A stretch of 17,195 nt of DNA from Bacilli bacterium (GTDB lineage: Bacteria; Bacillota_I; Bacilli_A; RF39; UBA660). The notes under the pieces are model-generated. The model made no database searches. It was given only the letters and a program-made list of their open reading frames with translations, and was not told the origin of the DNA. The stretch spans positions 1-17,195 of the forward strand of contig CAADYO010000006.1 of assembly GCA_900753325.1 (NCBI GenBank), given 5' to 3'. Of this stretch, positions 15,450 to 17,195 are shown in pieces. The position numbers and the translations under genes were made by a program. Within the stretch, counting starts at the first letter, position 1. Each line of letters opens with the position of its first letter.

Positions 15450-16586
15450 TCACTTCTTTTCTATTAAATTATACCATTGTTCACTAACAACCTCACTAGT
15501 ATATTTTCTTATACTCTTTCTCCCAGCCATTCCAATTCTCTTTCTTGTCTCATAACTTTTCATTAAATCTTCTATTTTTTTAATCATAGCAGGATAACTT
15601 CTATTTTTAATTAAATAACCATTCATACCACTATTAATTAATTCTCTTGCTCCTTCTGCCGAGTCAAAAGCAATACAAGGCAATCCATGAGACATTGCTT
15701 CTAATAATACAATACCAAATGATTCAGTATAAGAAGTCATAATATAAACCGATGATTTATGCAAAATCTTATCTATATAATCCTTATTTTGAAAACCATG
15801 TAAAGTTACTTTATCATCTAGATTATGTTCCGAAATGAAATTCTCTAAATTTTCTTTTTCACTTCCATCACCAATAATATCAAGATGCCAATCAGGATGT
15901 TTAACAGTAAGTAATGAGTATATTTTTAATAAATCCATATATCCCTTTTCAGGTGATAATCTTCCAACAGAGACCAATCGTTTTTCCGAAAGAGAAGCAG
16001 TTTGTTTTGGAATTTTTTCAATAATATTAGGAATATAAAAACATTTACAATTAGAATTAGCCAGTTTTTTTGCATAAAACTTTTTCAAAGAAAGTGAAAC
16101 CAAAACAAAGTAATCTAAATAATAAGCAGATCGAATAACACTTCTAGCATAGCGAAAATCATCATGATAATGATTATGTTCCCAACCAATCTTTAATACA
16201 TTTTCATTAGCGTAATCACCTAACCATGTATTAAAAATATCTCTTGTTGAAATAATAACATCAGAATCACTTTGTTTTATAAACTCAATCATTGTTTTTT
16301 TTCGCAAACGAAGTATTTTTAAACTTTTAATTCCTTCACTAAATGCAGTAATAATCTTTTTACTTTTAAGAGCTTTCATAAACTCTTGACGATTAGGCTT
16401 TAAGTCACCCATCAAATATCTAACGCTTACTCTCTTATCTAAATCAAAAACTGGCCTATCATACAATTTATAACTAGATACTATTTCGACATTGTATCTA
16501 TCACATAATAAATTTGCTAAAGCAACAATTGATTTTTCGATTCCACCATATCCAAGATGTAAAGCTAATATTGAAATTTTTTTCAT
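15450..16586 (-). CDS. Family 4 glycosyltransferase (GT-B fold)
   Basis: This 378-aa protein has a GT-B fold. The N-terminal acceptor domain begins KISILALHLGYGGIEKSIVAL, with the glycine loop of GT4 enzymes. The C-terminal donor domain shows SVGRLSPEKG (206-215), DIIGDGSEKENL (236-247), LHGF (262-265) and the E-x7-E motif ESFGIVLLE (E288, E296), which grips the nucleotide sugar. It is a retaining enzyme that adds a sugar to a growing glycan in the cytoplasm; donor and acceptor are not deducible. The ATG at 16584-16586 follows AGGTGG at 5 bases and is preferred over a GTG at 16595. It is the first gene of the glycan operon, with the Alg14-like gene 5 bp behind it. Confidence 0.93.
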   Translation of the reverse strand: MKKISILALHLGYGGIEKSIVALANLLCDRYNVEIVSSYKLYDRPVFDLDKRVSVRYLMGDLKPNRQEFMKALKSKKIITAFSEGIKSLKILRLRKKTMIEFIKQSDSDVIISTRDIFNTWLGDYANENVLKIGWEHNHYHDDFRYARSVIRSAYYLDYFVLVSLSLKKFYAKKLANSNCKCFYIPNIIEKIPKQTASLSEKRLVSVGRLSPEKGYMDLLKIYSLLTVKHPDWHLDIIGDGSEKENLENFISEHNLDDKVTLHGFQNKDYIDKILHKSSVYIMTSYTESFGIVLLEAMSHGLPCIAFDSAEGARELINSGMNGYLIKNRSYPAMIKKIEDLMKSYETRKRIGMAGRKSIRKYTSEVVSEQWYNLIEKK

Positions 16587-16603
16587 AGAAACCACCTGAC
16601 ATC

Positions 16604-16633
16604 ATTATATCACATCAAAAGAACAAAAGACAA
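16604..16633 (-). promoter_or_regulatory. Promoter of the glycan operon
   Basis: TATAAT (16604-16609) with an extended TGA, 18 bp after TTGTCT (16628-16633). The start would lie about 10 bases before the ribosome binding site AGGTGG. The -35 box overlaps a palindrome. Confidence 0.65.
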
Positions 16634-16646
16634 ATTTCAATTTGTC
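16629..16646. promoter_or_regulatory. Perfect 18-bp palindrome overlapping the -35 box (operator candidate)
   Basis: GACAAATT-TC-AATTTGTC is a perfect inverted repeat with 8-bp arms that covers five of the six bases of the -35 box. This is a usual position for a repressor site. As RNA it could also form a 7-bp hairpin followed by an interrupted T-rich stretch, so a weak terminator for upstream transcription is an alternative. The rest of the gap (16647-16778) shows only an imperfect inverted repeat (16685-16694 with 16727-16734), and I see no gene there. Confidence 0.5.
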
Positions 16647-16778
16647 GTTTTGCCGTTGCCAATCAAATTTTCCACTTCACAAAAACAGTGTAATTTTATT
16701 TTTTTGTCTTTTAAATCTAATATAATATTACTGTATTATTTTTTTTATAAGCAAAACTAAACGTACTTTCCTTATAAA

Positions 16779-16813
16779 TAAAAAAAGTAGTCAACACCAA
16801 CGTATTGACTACT
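16779..16813 (-). terminator. Intrinsic terminator of the repeat-protein gene
   Basis: On minus, AGTAGTCAA pairs with TTGACTACT over 9 bp with a 10-base loop, followed by a run of at least six T. It ends the gene that stops at 16824. Confidence 0.88.
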
Positions 16814-16823
16814 AAATAAATTA

Positions 16824-17195
16824 TTATTGTAAAATTTCACCAGTTGTTTCTACTGGTTGAACAACAGGTGCTGACTGTACAACTTGTGATTGTTGCATTG
16901 GAGCTGCAGGTTGTACTGGTTGCATCACTGGTACAGTTTGTTGCGGAGTTTGAGCACTAGGCTGTGCTTGCGTTTCCATTATTGGAATAGATTGTGTATT
17001 TTCAAGTGGATTAGCTCCACCATAAATTTGATGATTCTGATTTTGTTGAAGATTTAAATTTGGAACAATTGGACTAGCGCCACCATAAATAACAGGTTGT
17101 GGAGCACTAACAGTAGGAGCTGGAGATTCAACTACTGGAGCAGCAGGTTCAATTACTGGAACAGCAGGCTCAACTACTGGAGCAGCAGGTTCAAC
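16824..17195 (-). CDS. C-terminal part of a Pro/Gln/Val-rich repeat protein, 5' end outside the window
   Basis: An open frame of 123 codons enters from the right edge and ends in a double stop (TAATAA). It begins with tandem seven-residue repeats of the form (V/I)EPA(A/V)PV. Then come two copies of a short motif IYGGA(S/N)P about 24 residues apart, and a Gln/Pro-rich tail rich in PVMQPVQPAAPMQQ-type sequence, ending TTGEILQ. There is no cysteine, no membrane segment and no cell-wall sorting signal in the visible part, so the tail looks like a disordered linker or binding region. The absence of a charged hydrophobic end argues against LPXTG anchoring. Real coding is supported by the repeats varying mostly at third or conservative positions, and by the terminator right after the stop. 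Function is unknown; the missing N-terminal domain would decide it. Confidence 0.75.
   Translation of the reverse strand, partial: VEPAAPVVEPAVPVIEPAAPVVESPAPTVSAPQPVIYGGASPIVPNLNLQQNQNHQIYGGANPLENTQSIPIMETQAQPSAQTPQQTVPVMQPVQPAAPMQQSQVVQSAPVVQPVETTGEILQ
17127..17195 (-). repeat. 21-bp in-frame tandem repeat
   Basis: Three copies (17127-17147, 17148-17168, 17169-17189) and the start of a fourth reach the window edge. The period is 21 bases, seven codons, so copy-number change would keep the reading frame. Copies differ at a few bases, and some changes are conservative (V to I, A to V). Confidence 0.85.

Noticed and set aside
15444..15460. Possible TGA-as-tryptophan genetic code
   Set aside because: The TGA at 15450-15452 is a sensible stop just before the next start, and conserved tryptophans in several genes are TGG, so the standard code fits.
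16685..16734. Imperfect inverted repeat (ACAGTGTAAT with ATTACTGT) as another RNA gene
   Set aside because: The loop is over 30 bases and AT-rich, the stem has a bulge, and no convincing promoter and terminator pair frames it.
17127..17195. Short regular repeats as a possible CRISPR array
   Set aside because: The 21-bp units follow each other without spacers and translate into an in-frame peptide repeat.

Overview
The window looks like the chromosome of a low-GC, AT-rich anaerobic Firmicute, probably an uncultured gut Bacilli/Mollicutes-related lineage. The reasons are base composition, strong AAGGAGG-type ribosome binding sites, sigma-A promoters that often carry an extended TGn -10 box, and a homodimeric pyruvate:ferredoxin oxidoreductase. 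TGA is used as a stop and tryptophan is TGG, so the code is standard. Species assignment is inference only. Every protein gene lies on the minus strand; only one predicted small RNA lies on plus.

Read in the direction of transcription (high to low coordinates): (1) 16824-17195, the C-terminal end of a Pro/Gln/Val-rich repeat protein with its terminator. (2) 13119-16586, four tightly packed genes for polysaccharide or lipid-linked glycan synthesis: a GT4 glycosyltransferase, an Alg14-like anchor subunit, an Alg13-like catalytic subunit fused to a GtrA-type membrane domain, and a GtrB/DPM1-like GT2. Their promoter overlaps a perfect 18-bp palindrome. (3) 9200-13054, four envelope proteins: an anchored coiled-coil-like protein of unknown function, a phosphodiester glycosidase (NAGPA family), a TrbC/VirB2-like two-helix module fused to an SGNH hydrolase, and a NodB polysaccharide deacetylase. 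A terminator follows. Together (2) and (3) read as one machine that builds and then trims or decorates a surface glycan. (4) 5696-9130, pyruvate:ferredoxin oxidoreductase as a single gene with its own promoter and terminator. (5) 1765-5391, recG, then a fusion of an alkaline-phosphatase-like domain with a GNAT acetyltransferase. (6) 1-1511, dam/dpnM and dpnA, the two methyltransferases of a DpnII-type (GATC) restriction-modification system; the endonuclease is expected just outside the left edge.

The least explained features are two intergenic stretches that each look like an independent small-RNA gene: a near-consensus TTGACA promoter, a transcript starting at the base of a hairpin, and a strong intrinsic terminator. 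One (1605-1699, minus) sits between the phosphatase-GNAT gene and the DpnII operon and can form a pseudoknot. The other (about 5549-5682, plus) converges on the end of the oxidoreductase gene, and its -35 box lies inside an FNR/CRP-like palindrome. Other points of note are the phosphatase-like domain that seems to have lost most of its metal ligands, the VirB2-like/SGNH fusion and the Alg13/GtrA fusion.
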